25,162 nucleotides of DNA from Bacillota bacterium (GTDB lineage Bacteria; Bacillota; Clostridia; Acetivibrionales; Acetivibrionaceae): the NCBI GenBank assembly GCA_023398495.1, contig JAEWSG010000159.1, forward strand, positions 1 to 25,162. Direction: 5' to 3'. The notes below the pieces were generated by a model, which did no database searches, was not told where the DNA came from, and was given only the letters and a program-made list of their open reading frames with translations. This document shows positions 1 through 6,392 of the stretch, piece by piece. Each line of letters opens with the position of its first letter. The stretch's first letter is position 1. The translations under genes were made by a program, and so were the position numbers.

Positions 1-123
1 TTGAAGAACGCAATACATTAGCGCCCCTGCCGTCGTTAAGGTATAACTACCCTCTGATAGAATTGCGAAAGGTTGATTCGTATGGGCATATCCACCATTT
101 ATATAATTTTTACTCAGTTCCAT
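1..123 (-). CDS. Partial unknown protein, N-terminal 41 residues
   Basis: On the minus strand an ATG at 123-121 opens a frame of 41 codons that runs off the left edge without a stop. It begins MELSKNYINGGYAHTNQPFA and reads like a real protein (mixed composition, no low-complexity bias). I do not recognise the family. It is divergent from the deiminase gene to its right, with about 140 nt between the two starts. No clear Shine-Dalgarno sequence precedes it. Because only 41 codons are visible, a chance open frame cannot be excluded. Confidence 0.4.
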   Translation of the reverse strand, partial: MELSKNYINGGYAHTNQPFAILSEGSYTLTTAGALMYCVLQ

Positions 124-215
124 ATTAAAAAGATAAGGAGAAATATGATGCTTTATACCGGTTTATTATACTACCTAAACAAAAACATGCTGAAAAGACT
201 AAGATAGAGGAGAGT

Positions 216-266
216 ATGATGCATCAAGGTTACTCAGAGCATGAAATTAAAAATATTTGGGGGTAA
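216..266 (+). pseudogene. Short ORF or relic ending in TAATG coupling
   Basis: A 16-codon frame starting at ATG 216 ends with TAA at 264-266, whose last A is the first base of the deiminase ATG (TAATG). The peptide contains GYSEHEIKNIWG, which resembles the C-terminal GYS-x3-I-x2-I-x-GGN signature of M19 membrane dipeptidases, so it may be a dipeptidase relic. An overlapping frame from ATG 241 reads MKLKIFGGNDS and stops, which recalls the IKLFG motif found at 4642 and 5560. Either reading could be chance. Confidence 0.3.
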
Positions 267-1102
267 TGATAGCTGATTGGCAGACGAATAAAGTATATCT
301 ATCGGGTAAGTTAGAGGAAAAATTTCCAGGAACTTATGCTAAGATTGTTGAGAAATTAAATGATCTTAACTGCATGCCCACGATACTGCTGCACACGAAA
401 GACATCTGGGCAAGAGATTATATGCCGATTCAGGTATCCGACAAGAAGTTCATTGAGTATCGCTATGACCCTGACTATTTGCAAGGTAAAGAGAAAGGAT
501 TGCGGGATCTGAAATCCTATCCGGATATTATATGTGCATCAATAAAACTAAAGACTGAAAAGACCGATCTGATCATTGACGGAGGCAATATAGTTAAATC
601 AACAGATTGCATCATCCTTACGGACAAAATAGTGAGGGAGAATCAATACACGTTGGATAAAACCGCGTTGATAAAGAAACTGCACGATCTCTTTGAAGTT
701 GAAAAAGTAGTTTTGATACCCTGGGACACAAAGGAACCATATGGACATGCTGATGGAATGTTACGATTCATTGACGACAGAACAGTACTGATCAACGGCA
801 TTTACAAAGATCACAAGGCACTCCTCGGCGAGCTTAAGTCCCAGCAAATTGAATACGACTTTATGACATTCAGCGTAAAGAAAAAAAGCAAGCACAACTG
901 GGCCTACATAAACTACCTCCAAACCAATGACATCATCCTGATACCAACCATGGATTGCGAAGAAGATGAGCAGGCCCTAACGCAAATCAAGCACATCTTC
1001 CCGGCTTATGCCCGAAACAACAAGATAGCGCAGGTCGATTCGCTCGAAATAGTAAAAGAGGATGGCGCATTGAATTGCATTAGCTGGACGATAAAACGGT
1101 AA
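266..1102 (+). CDS. Agmatine deiminase / peptidylarginine deiminase (PAD_porph) family protein
   Basis: This is probably a guanidino-group-modifying amidohydrolase that converts agmatine or a peptidyl-arginine-like substrate to the carbamoyl/citrulline product and ammonia. Numbered from ATG 266 (278 aa), it has the family landmarks in order: IWARDYMP at 47-54, IIDGGNIV at 103-110 with the acidic residue D105, GHADGMLRF at 160-168 with catalytic H161, and a C-terminal GALNCISW at 267-274 with nucleophile C271. The length is short compared with canonical agmatine deiminases (about 340-370 aa). No signal peptide is visible, so a cytoplasmic enzyme is likely. A TTG at 257 would add three residues; I chose ATG 266 because it overlaps the preceding TAA and starts a plausible N-terminus. 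The exact substrate cannot be read from the sequence. Confidence 0.85.
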   Translation: MIADWQTNKVYLSGKLEEKFPGTYAKIVEKLNDLNCMPTILLHTKDIWARDYMPIQVSDKKFIEYRYDPDYLQGKEKGLRDLKSYPDIICASIKLKTEKTDLIIDGGNIVKSTDCIILTDKIVRENQYTLDKTALIKKLHDLFEVEKVVLIPWDTKEPYGHADGMLRFIDDRTVLINGIYKDHKALLGELKSQQIEYDFMTFSVKKKSKHNWAYINYLQTNDIILIPTMDCEEDEQALTQIKHIFPAYARNNKIAQVDSLEIVKEDGALNCISWTIKR

Positions 1103-1139
1103 GGTGTAATAATATTTAGGATAGTATAGTTGCTGATGC

Positions 1140-1200
1140 ACTATGGGTCAGTATCATCAGAATTTACTATGATACCGCTTTCGCCGATTAATTACCTGGT
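1140..1200 (-). pseudogene. Decayed fragment of the GDRSLP-family gene
   Basis: Positions 1169-1187 are identical over 19 nt to 2382-2400 inside the unknown gene at 2186-2998. On the minus strand both encode GESGII. A second match follows: CTGATGAT, near 1153-1161 here and 2353-2360 in the intact gene, where it encodes LMI. The spacing between the two matches is shorter here and the frames no longer agree. This is best read as a third, badly decayed copy of the same gene, lying just past the end of the two-gene minus-strand unit. Confidence 0.5.
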
Positions 1201-1204
1201 GTAA

Positions 1205-1218
1205 CTGGGTTGTCCCAG
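1205..1218. terminator. Small hairpin between convergent genes
   Basis: CTGGG-TTGT-CCCAG is a perfect 5-bp stem with a 4-nt loop. It lies between the end of the deiminase gene (1102, plus strand) and the end of the 310-aa gene (1234, minus strand), where a shared terminator would be expected. No T-tract follows on either strand, so the call is weak. Confidence 0.25.
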
Positions 1219-1233
1219 AGCATTCATAAATGT

Positions 1234-2166
1234 CTATTCATAGATATTATTCCTGGGAAATTTTGTATCATCAAGACCGCAGTCGTAAACCAGACCCTCG
1301 TATATAGAATGAAACTCAGCCATTTTTTCAGGTGTACCAATATACCTCGAGTTAATGTAAAGGTCATATAAGTAATTTAATTCCTCACTGTAATTTTCCT
1401 CCTTTAAAAGCAACCTGACAAAATCCAATTTGTCAACTTGTTCATCTTCCAGATTACCGATGGTTTTTCCAATCACAAGGCTTTCCATCTGTGATTTAAA
1501 GTCATCGATGGCTGACTCAATTTCAGCCGCTATTCTTTGTGAGGTATTGCCTTCATATTTTTTAAACATAGTATATTCTGATGTTACACCTTCTGCTTCA
1601 TCAATATAAGCCATAATTACTTCTTTTAGCAAGTTTTCAGCGACAGATTTATTCTTTAGGAAAAGAGTAGGCATACACTGCGTAATGGCACCATAGTATC
1701 CGATGCTCTGTATAACACCCTGCTTATCAGTTTTCACTTCAGCAACTTCCATCAAACGAAATCCAAGAGGGTGAATCATTAATTCCAATAATCTGGGTTT
1801 GCGCTTTCCGTCAAGATAGTACATATTTAAGGTCGGTCCGTATGGATTGATAAATCCAGTGGCATAAACCATAAAACCTCTTCTAAGCAGTTGATTTATT
1901 TTCCGGGTGGAATCTATCTCAATGAATTCCTTTTCTTGATTAATTGTTATCATCTTTTCCAGATTTATCTTTATTTTTTTAAACTTAATATAGCTTCCAT
2001 ATAATTTAACTACAGGTTCTTTTGTCTTTTTCTTCGTTATTGCAGGATGAACATGAAATGTCATCAAATCGTTTCCCGCAAATACCTTTACGGAAGCAAC
2101 TGTCTTTCCGTTGTTCCGGAAGGTGATGATCTGATCATCGCCCTTCATGATATGGATTTTCTTCAT
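1234..2166 (-). CDS. Hypothetical protein, 310 aa, partner of the GDRSLP-family gene
   Basis: I do not recognise this family. It starts MKKIHIMKGDDQIITF. The first half (about 1-110) is rich in beta-forming and basic residues, the middle (110-190) holds short hydrophobic strands and a conserved-looking LLELMIHPLGFRLMEVAEV, and the C-terminal third (200-300) is acidic and probably helical. There is no signal peptide or transmembrane segment. It follows the 270-aa gene on the same strand after 19 nt, so the two are likely co-transcribed from the promoter near 3165 and may work together. The ATG start is the first plausible one after the upstream stop. Confidence 0.7.
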   Translation of the reverse strand: MKKIHIMKGDDQIITFRNNGKTVASVKVFAGNDLMTFHVHPAITKKKTKEPVVKLYGSYIKFKKIKINLEKMITINQEKEFIEIDSTRKINQLLRRGFMVYATGFINPYGPTLNMYYLDGKRKPRLLELMIHPLGFRLMEVAEVKTDKQGVIQSIGYYGAITQCMPTLFLKNKSVAENLLKEVIMAYIDEAEGVTSEYTMFKKYEGNTSQRIAAEIESAIDDFKSQMESLVIGKTIGNLEDEQVDKLDFVRLLLKEENYSEELNYLYDLYINSRYIGTPEKMAEFHSIYEGLVYDCGLDDTKFPRNNIYE

Positions 2167-2185
2167 AGAGTAAGGAGTTTACAAG

Positions 2186-2998
2186 TTAACTGATTTGAGA
2201 CTTGATTTGTTCTGCGCTTCTGGCGAAAGCCTGCCTGAGAGCAGAAATGTGACTGGCAGGCAGATCCATGTAGCAGAATCCAAACACCGGAAAGTTTTTG
2301 TTTCCTGTAAAGACCTGCATGGAAGAAGTTTCAGCCTGCAACGACTCCACAATCATCAGCCTGTAAGGCAACCGCTGATCAATGATACCGCTTTCGCCGA
2401 ATAACCTCGCAGCACTTGTTATATAGGCCATTGGTACGATGAACTCAACCATGGTTACCGTCTCCTGGCTGATATGATAACCGGCATCGCACAGAAACAA
2501 CATAGATTTTTTTTCACTGTGTAGCCCGATATAACCTGTGGCTGCCACTTTGTCAAGGAAGTCGTGCCAGGCGGGGGTTTTAGCCGTAACCGGAAGCCTG
2601 AAACACATCAGCAGACCTGCCGGGAAAAACACTGCCCTTCGACCTCTTTCCCCCGAACCCGGGAACTGTACATAGATATTTCCCAGCTTTGTAATTGTCT
2701 GTACCAAATAATTGAACACACGGTCTTTCGTAAAATCATTTGATTGCAGATCAGCCATAAGTGTATACTCAAGTTTGGGATAATGACTCATCCTGCAGGA
2801 AATCCCGTGAAGGAGCGTGTCAATTTCACAGAACTGCGCACTCCATCGCACCACATGCACAACACTGCCATCGCATTCAAGACAATACTCGGCCGTAATA
2901 ACATCATTCACAAAATTCACGCTATTTTCGTTGAGAATTCCATATCCAAGATATGAGGGTAGACTCCGGTCCCCGAAAGTTAAAAACGTAGCTTTCAT
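2186..2998 (-). CDS. Hypothetical GDRSLP-family protein, 270 aa
   Basis: Unknown function. It has a clear divergent paralogue at 3679-4524. Both begin with a stretch of the form FGDRSLPxxLGYGIL at residues 8-22, share a central block LGNIYxQxPG near 105-115 followed by FFPAG/FYPAG, and a later block VPMAYIT / VPIAYLT. It appears soluble, with no signal peptide. The base composition is visibly less AT-rich than the BREX genes, which suggests a different history. It heads a two-gene minus-strand unit with the 310-aa gene and is preceded by a 190-nt leader that matches the leader of its paralogue. Confidence 0.75.
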   Translation of the reverse strand: MKATFLTFGDRSLPSYLGYGILNENSVNFVNDVITAEYCLECDGSVVHVVRWSAQFCEIDTLLHGISCRMSHYPKLEYTLMADLQSNDFTKDRVFNYLVQTITKLGNIYVQFPGSGERGRRAVFFPAGLLMCFRLPVTAKTPAWHDFLDKVAATGYIGLHSEKKSMLFLCDAGYHISQETVTMVEFIVPMAYITSAARLFGESGIIDQRLPYRLMIVESLQAETSSMQVFTGNKNFPVFGFCYMDLPASHISALRQAFARSAEQIKSQIS

Positions 2999-3188
2999 GC
3001 TATAAAGTTTAAAAGGTTAAACAATACGCACAAGAAAACTCAGGTGGAAGCAAGGGAAAAGCCAAAGAAGGAACTTTTTTGATCTTAACAATCCACATCT
3101 GTTTTACCACCGTAGCGTTCCGGCTCGGTTGGTACCCACTCAAGGGTTCTTAATGCTTTTACAAAGATAAGAAATTTTAAAGACAAAA
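2999..3188 (-). promoter_or_regulatory. 190-nt leader of the 270-aa gene, homologous to 3489-3678
   Basis: Read on the minus strand from 3188 (TTTTGTC) to the ATG at 2998, this leader is the same length (190 nt) as the one before the paralogue at 3679. The two align with about 70% identity by eye over the first 115 nt, with one single-base insertion in each. Shared blocks include TTTTGTC, the -7 box, AGCATT, GTACCAA, GGAAC, TGGTAAAACA and GATCAAA. ACCAACCG and CGGTGGT can pair around the GGAAC loop. The frame across this block is open here but broken by TGA in the paralogue, so it is more likely an untranslated leader than a conserved peptide. Confidence 0.55.
3162..3169 (-). promoter_or_regulatory. 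Bacteroidota -7 box TATCTTTG
   Basis: TATCTTTG matches the Bacteroidota consensus TAnnTTTG. It lies 163 nt before the ATG of the 270-aa gene, the same distance as the TAACTTTG box before the paralogue. A TTTG occurs 14 nt upstream, closer than the usual -33 spacing, so the -33 element is uncertain. Confidence 0.4.
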
Positions 3189-3230
3189 GATGTCGTTGGA
3201 AATTAGCATTTTCATGATTCTCATTCGAAT

Positions 3231-3377
3231 TCAGATTCTAATTAAATGTTCCAGTTTAAACCAGTCATGATTACCTGATGGACATCCTGGAGTATTGGGA
3301 TCATAGCCGGAACCCATAATACCTCTTGGTTCAGAACCAACTTTTGTTAAAAATGCTCTGGATTTCCTCAGTGCCAG
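3231..3377 (-). pseudogene. C-terminal relic, possibly of a restriction endonuclease
   Basis: A minus-strand frame of 48 codons, open after TAA at 3380-3378, ends with TGA at 3233-3231. It contains RAFLTKVGSEPRGIMGSGY, which resembles the 'GDR-x-FL-x-K-x-G-EPRGI-x-GSG' stretch of some HNH/McrA-type restriction proteins, and later GNHDWFKLEH. No start is associated with it and it overlaps the PH-domain relic in another frame. I read it as the leftover 3' end of a deleted gene. The family link is tentative. Confidence 0.3.
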
Positions 3378-3459
3378 TTAACAATCTGCCATAATCATCT
3401 TTCAGTTGTTGCGGGTCAATAGCACCTGCGTTGCCTATTATTGCGGAAAAGATTCCCAT
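3331..3459 (-). pseudogene. Truncated bacterial PH-domain (bPH) protein, N-terminal 42 residues
   Basis: From ATG at 3459-3457 the minus strand encodes MGIFSAIIGNAGAIDPQQLK and continues DDYGRLLTGTEEIQSIF before a stop at 3333-3331. This is the typical N-terminus of short bacterial PH-domain proteins (MG-x-F-x-LLGNA-x-ID, then a GEEI-x-x-x-F block), normally about 125 aa. The beta-sandwich part that should follow is gone. The break falls where the frame of the 3231-3377 relic takes over, so a deletion joined two unrelated genes here. Confidence 0.55.
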
Positions 3460-3488
3460 TGCGTGGGTGAAAATATATCAACTACTTA

Positions 3489-3678
3489 TTTTGTCGTTCC
3501 AATTAATTAACTTTGTTTCAGCATTTAGAATTCTTAAATGAGTACCAATCAGGAAGGAACACCACGTTGGTAAAACAATGCGGATCGCAATGATCAAACA
3601 AGGTTCTAATATCAACCTTTAAGGCATTTTCCGCTTAGTTTATGATGCAGGGATGTTAACAATCTAAACCTTATTGCA
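3489..3678 (+). promoter_or_regulatory. 190-nt leader of the 281-aa gene, homologous to 2999-3188
   Basis: This is the plus-strand counterpart of the minus-strand leader. It runs from TTTTGTC at 3489-3495 to the ATG at 3679 and contains TAACTTTG, AGCATTTAGAA, GTACCAA, GGAAC, TTGGTAAAACA and GATCAAA in the same order. ACCAA and TTGGT can form a stem around the GGAAC loop, and GATC-GCAAT-GATC can form a second small hairpin. It may be a regulatory 5' UTR or simply an inherited duplication. Confidence 0.55.
3508..3515 (+). promoter_or_regulatory. Bacteroidota -7 box TAACTTTG
   Basis: TAACTTTG is a perfect match to TAnnTTTG, 163 nt before the ATG of the 281-aa gene. TTTG at 3490-3493 precedes it by 14 nt, as in the paralogous leader. 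Confidence 0.4.
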
Positions 3679-4524
3679 ATGGAAGCAAATTATTTGAACT
3701 TTGGAGACCGCAGTTTACCCCACTTCCTGGGCTATGGTATCCTGGACATTGAAAGTGTCTCTTTTAAAGAGAACGTTTTACGGGCCAACTACCTGCTTGA
3801 TCACGATAATTCGCTGGTATACAAAGTTATATGGGATGAAAAGAGGTGTGCACTTGAGGTTGTGACTAAGCCCAATATCTTGTGCGAATATTATGGCCCC
3901 ACCCTTAAAGATGCCCTGGCAGTGTCATTATTAACAGAGAATCTGCAGAAGGATGGCATTTACCTTTCACTTATCCAAACCATTGAAGCCCTGGGGAATA
4001 TTTATATGCAGAAACCCGGCGAAGAAGCAGTGAAAGAAAGACTGTTTTTCTATCCTGCCGGATCAATGTTCATTTTCAGGGTTCCTGTTCTAGGTTTTTC
4101 CAGTCCCTTGCTCAAATTTTGTCGTAAGATTAAGAAACTGGATTACATTCTGGATAAAAATACCAGGTATGTTACTTTATACACCGGAAAAGGCAGGATT
4201 AAGCCTCGTCGATCAAGGTTTGATGTATATGAATATGAGGTTCCCATAGCTTATCTTACTCGGGTTGCGAAGTTAGTAATGCATATGAATATAATTGAAC
4301 CGGAGAAGCAATACCAGCTTATGATTCACGGAATAGAACAAGATGGGATTGACTTTCAGTTCTTCAAAGGCGACAGAAATTGCCCTTATTTCATGTATGA
4401 GTTTTTTGATGCTCCATTTTTTGTTAACATTGTTGATTATTATGGTTTTTTGATCGAAGAGGCAAAAAACACTGATAGGAATGTCCCTTATACTCGTATG
4501 GTACAGTATGGTGTAAATGGATAA
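3679..4524 (+). CDS. Hypothetical GDRSLP-family protein, 281 aa (paralogue of 2186-2998)
   Basis: Unknown function. The N-terminus reads FGDRSLPHFLGYGIL (8-22), almost identical to the minus-strand paralogue, and LGNIYMQKPG, FYPAGSMFIFRVPV and EVPIAYLTRVAKL follow at matching positions. Overall divergence is large, so the duplication is old or the copies came from different sources. There is no signal peptide or membrane segment. Unlike its paralogue it is not followed by an intact copy of the 310-aa partner gene; only a frameshifted relic lies downstream (4564-4707). Confidence 0.75.
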   Translation: MEANYLNFGDRSLPHFLGYGILDIESVSFKENVLRANYLLDHDNSLVYKVIWDEKRCALEVVTKPNILCEYYGPTLKDALAVSLLTENLQKDGIYLSLIQTIEALGNIYMQKPGEEAVKERLFFYPAGSMFIFRVPVLGFSSPLLKFCRKIKKLDYILDKNTRYVTLYTGKGRIKPRRSRFDVYEYEVPIAYLTRVAKLVMHMNIIEPEKQYQLMIHGIEQDGIDFQFFKGDRNCPYFMYEFFDAPFFVNIVDYYGFLIEEAKNTDRNVPYTRMVQYGVNG

Positions 4525-4563
4525 ATGCTTTTTAGATGAAAGTAGATTATTGAATCACCGCTG

Positions 4564-4707
4564 AAGATTTTTCCTGGTATAAATCCAATAAAACGTTTTC
4601 CTTAAACCAAAAATGAGAAAAGTAATAACGATACCATGACCATCAAATTATTCGGTGACGATATAAAGTTTAAACCCATAAGGAGTTCTATTAAAACGAT
4701 CAGCTAA
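4564..4707 (+). pseudogene. Frameshifted relic with the IKLFG motif
   Basis: Two pieces in different frames resemble consecutive parts of the minus-strand relic at 5470-5655. The first (4564-4605) reads KIFPGINPIKRFP, compared with RIYPGTDDLNIEVFP there. The second (4636-4707) reads MTIKLFGDDIKFKP, compared with LIIKLFGKEVEFNS there. The frame change between them shows decay. The second piece also resembles the start of the 310-aa protein (MKGDDQIITF), so it could instead be a relic of that partner gene. The product is unknown. Confidence 0.35.
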
Positions 4708-4768
4708 ATGTAAAAAGATGACCAATTTCTGAGTGTCTGAGGAGGAATTGGCAAAAGGAATAATTCTA

Positions 4769-5392
4769 ATGCCACAATTATATGAATTGAGAGCGAAGAT
4801 TATTTGTAATATTAGAAACATGAGAGAAGCATTACTAAAAGCTGGGATTGCAGGAAAAAGTCAAACATGGGCATTTTTGAATGTTTCCGAGCAATCTGCA
4901 CACCAAATTAGAAAGTTTTTTATTGACCGAATGGGTTTAAATTCATCTATTGTCGAAAAGGAATTGCACCTTACTGTCTATTTTGCTGAATTTGTGAGTC
5001 CCTCAATTATTGAAATGGTTGAGAAGTGCAATATAGAGTTTGAAACTGAGTTTACAAGATTTATGGTGCTGAAACCAGGTGGAGAAAACGCTAACCCATT
5101 AATATTACCTGATGATCATAAAATAGGAATAAGAGTTAATAGAAAATCTGATCTTAGAAAAATTATTGAAGAATATCGTCAACGGATTTCTAAGTTCGAA
5201 AATCAGGAAATGTTAAATAACAAGAAAAATAGCACACGATCAAAAAGTGCATTCGGTAATCCAAATTTTCAACCTCACATAACTTTATTGAAGAGAGGAC
5301 ATGGATTAACTGAATTAAGCCTTGTGGGAAGGGATTTTCGAGATGAAATAAAATCTATCACTTTTGATCGTTTTAAAATCGTGACACGCTAA
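4769..5392 (+). CDS. 2H phosphoesterase (2'-5' RNA ligase/LigT-like) family protein
   Basis: Proteins of this superfamily hydrolyse or form 2'-5' or cyclic phosphodiester bonds using two His-x-Thr/Ser motifs. Both are present: HLT at residues 67-69, in the strand ELHLTVYF, and HIT at 170-172, in FQPHITLLKRG, numbered from ATG 4769 (207 aa). The spacing of about 100 residues is normal. A GTG at 4733, right after a TGA, would add 12 residues. I prefer ATG 4769 because AAAGGAA lies 8 nt upstream. No signal peptide is visible. The gene stands alone, flanked by relics. The substrate is unknown; family members act on RNA ends, cyclic nucleotides or small oligonucleotides. The family call is fairly firm, the function is not. 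Confidence 0.65.
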   Translation: MPQLYELRAKIICNIRNMREALLKAGIAGKSQTWAFLNVSEQSAHQIRKFFIDRMGLNSSIVEKELHLTVYFAEFVSPSIIEMVEKCNIEFETEFTRFMVLKPGGENANPLILPDDHKIGIRVNRKSDLRKIIEEYRQRISKFENQEMLNNKKNSTRSKSAFGNPNFQPHITLLKRGHGLTELSLVGRDFRDEIKSITFDRFKIVTR

Positions 5393-5411
5393 GGAGCTTG
5401 GCTGAATTGCT

Positions 5412-5456
5412 TTACAAGAGTGGGCCATTCATAAAACTTGTCATGTATTTGTTCAT
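5412..5456 (-). pseudogene. 14-codon ORF start with a strong Shine-Dalgarno
   Basis: On the minus strand AAAGGAGG is followed 5 nt later by ATG (5456-5454) and the peptide MNKYMTSFMNGPLL, then a stop. It lies directly downstream of the relic 5655-5470, as a second gene of an old operon would. It is probably the start of a gene whose remainder has been deleted. Confidence 0.3.
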
Positions 5457-5469
5457 GGGTTCCTCCTTT

Positions 5470-5655
5470 TTAATTGTGTGATTTTATCTGTAGTTCAAAT
5501 GTCATCCCTGGAATATTGGAATCTGTCCCATCAAGGGAATTGAATTCAACTTCTTTCCCAAATAATTTAATGATGAGGTCATCTGTTTCTTCACTCCTGG
5601 ATGTGGGGAATACTTCAATGTTAAGATCATCCGTTCCCGGATAGATCCTGGCAGC
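5470..5655 (-). pseudogene. C-terminal relic (61 codons) with the IKLFG motif
   Basis: The minus-strand frame is open from 5655 to a TAA at 5472-5470 and is strongly protein-like: RIYPGTDDLNIEVFPTS, then LIIKLFGKEVEFNSLDG, then PGMTFELQIKSHN. It has no start codon and is cut at about 5656, where the open frame of the plus-strand DUF4177-like gene begins. A related decayed copy lies at 4564-4707. The family is not recognised. Confidence 0.4.
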
Positions 5656-5748
5656 TTAAATCCTGAGATATCAGTATTTAGTAACATATATGAATATAGA
5701 CTTAACAACGAAAAACTGCTTAAAGAGATCAATGAATTTGAAATTAGA

Positions 5749-6141
5749 TTGAAAAATGAATTTAAGTACTACCATATTAGCATTGAAGAATCAGATATGG
5801 ATATTGAATATTTAGAAGCGCTAAACAACCCGGAGCACAAAATATATAATGGTGTTAGAGGAAAATACGATGCAATAAAAGGCATTTTGAAAGATCTCTT
5901 AGTAAAAAAAAGAATCCAGCACGATTTGCATGAACAAAGGTTTAATAAAGACCATGAGCAAGAACTTAATACTCATCTTAATGAAATTGCAGAAGATGGA
6001 TGGAAACTTCTTTCCATGAGTCCTGTAATAAAAGGTTATAAAGATTATCACTACAGCACTACTACTGAATCATCATTTGGCTATGGTTTTGGGCATGATG
6101 TTCTGGAAGGGTTTGTATTAGTATGGGAAAGAATTGGATAA
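5749..6141 (+). CDS. DUF4177-like small protein, probably missing its 5' end
   Basis: The 130-aa product is hydrophilic in its first 80 residues and ends with LNEIAEDGWKLLSM followed by EGFVLVWER. This is the usual DUF4177 pattern of a short strand, then GW-x-L, then a terminal strand ending in ER. The function of that family is unknown. The assigned start is a TTG without a ribosome binding site. The same frame stays open and protein-like back to about 5659, where it meets the unrelated minus-strand relic. I infer that the true N-terminus was removed by a deletion. It may not be expressed. Confidence 0.5.
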   Translation: MKNEFKYYHISIEESDMDIEYLEALNNPEHKIYNGVRGKYDAIKGILKDLLVKKRIQHDLHEQRFNKDHEQELNTHLNEIAEDGWKLLSMSPVIKGYKDYHYSTTTESSFGYGFGHDVLEGFVLVWERIG

Positions 6142-6207
6142 TACAAATTGAGAACATCAAGAAAAAAATGGAGGGTGTGAAAAATAGTTTATAAAATAGT
6201 CTATTAC

Positions 6208-6223
6208 TTTCCCATTCGGGAAA
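6208..6223. repeat. Perfect inverted repeat TTTCCC-ATTC-GGGAAA
   Basis: A 6-bp stem with a 4-nt loop lies 66 nt after the DUF4177-like gene and just before a TAnnTTTG box. It lacks a T-tract. It could be a terminator remnant or an operator for the promoter at 6230. Confidence 0.3.
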
Positions 6224-6229
6224 TAATCC

Positions 6230-6237
6230 TACATTTG
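6230..6237 (+). promoter_or_regulatory. Possible Bacteroidota -7 box TACATTTG
   Basis: TACATTTG fits TAnnTTTG. TTTC at 6208-6211, within the inverted repeat, is 18 nt upstream and could serve as the -33 element. It would give a leader of about 150 nt before the GIY-YIG gene at 6393. Confidence 0.3.
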
Positions 6238-6392
6238 GTAATGGTTTTGAGCTCTTGCCATTAAGCGGGTTCTTTAGTGTTGCCATTGTTTCGCAATTAA
6301 CAACAACAAATATTTCGTGCATTAGGATTAAATTTATTGACCGCCACATTATATTACACAACAGAACAACTATCCAAATCAATAACATAGCT

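Noticed and set aside
2195..2404. Plus-strand ORF of 69 codons (also 2744-2956 and 2817-3005)
   Set aside because: They lie antisense within the 270-aa gene, which has a convincing paralogue; these frames are shadows.
3078..3230. Open minus-strand frame across the leader ending WVPTEPERYGGKTDVDC, considered as a leader peptide
   Set aside because: The homologous leader of the paralogue has a TGA in this frame and the differences do not favour third codon positions, so a conserved peptide is unlikely.
5502..5732. 76-codon minus-strand ORF
   Set aside because: Its product is Ser/Leu-rich. A different minus-strand frame over the same bases (5655-5470) is much more protein-like, and its relative appears at 4564-4707.
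6255..6392. Upstream extension of the GIY-YIG gene from ATG 6255
   Set aside because: The 46 extra residues lie outside the HARE-HTH domain, look non-coding and would span the likely promoter leader.
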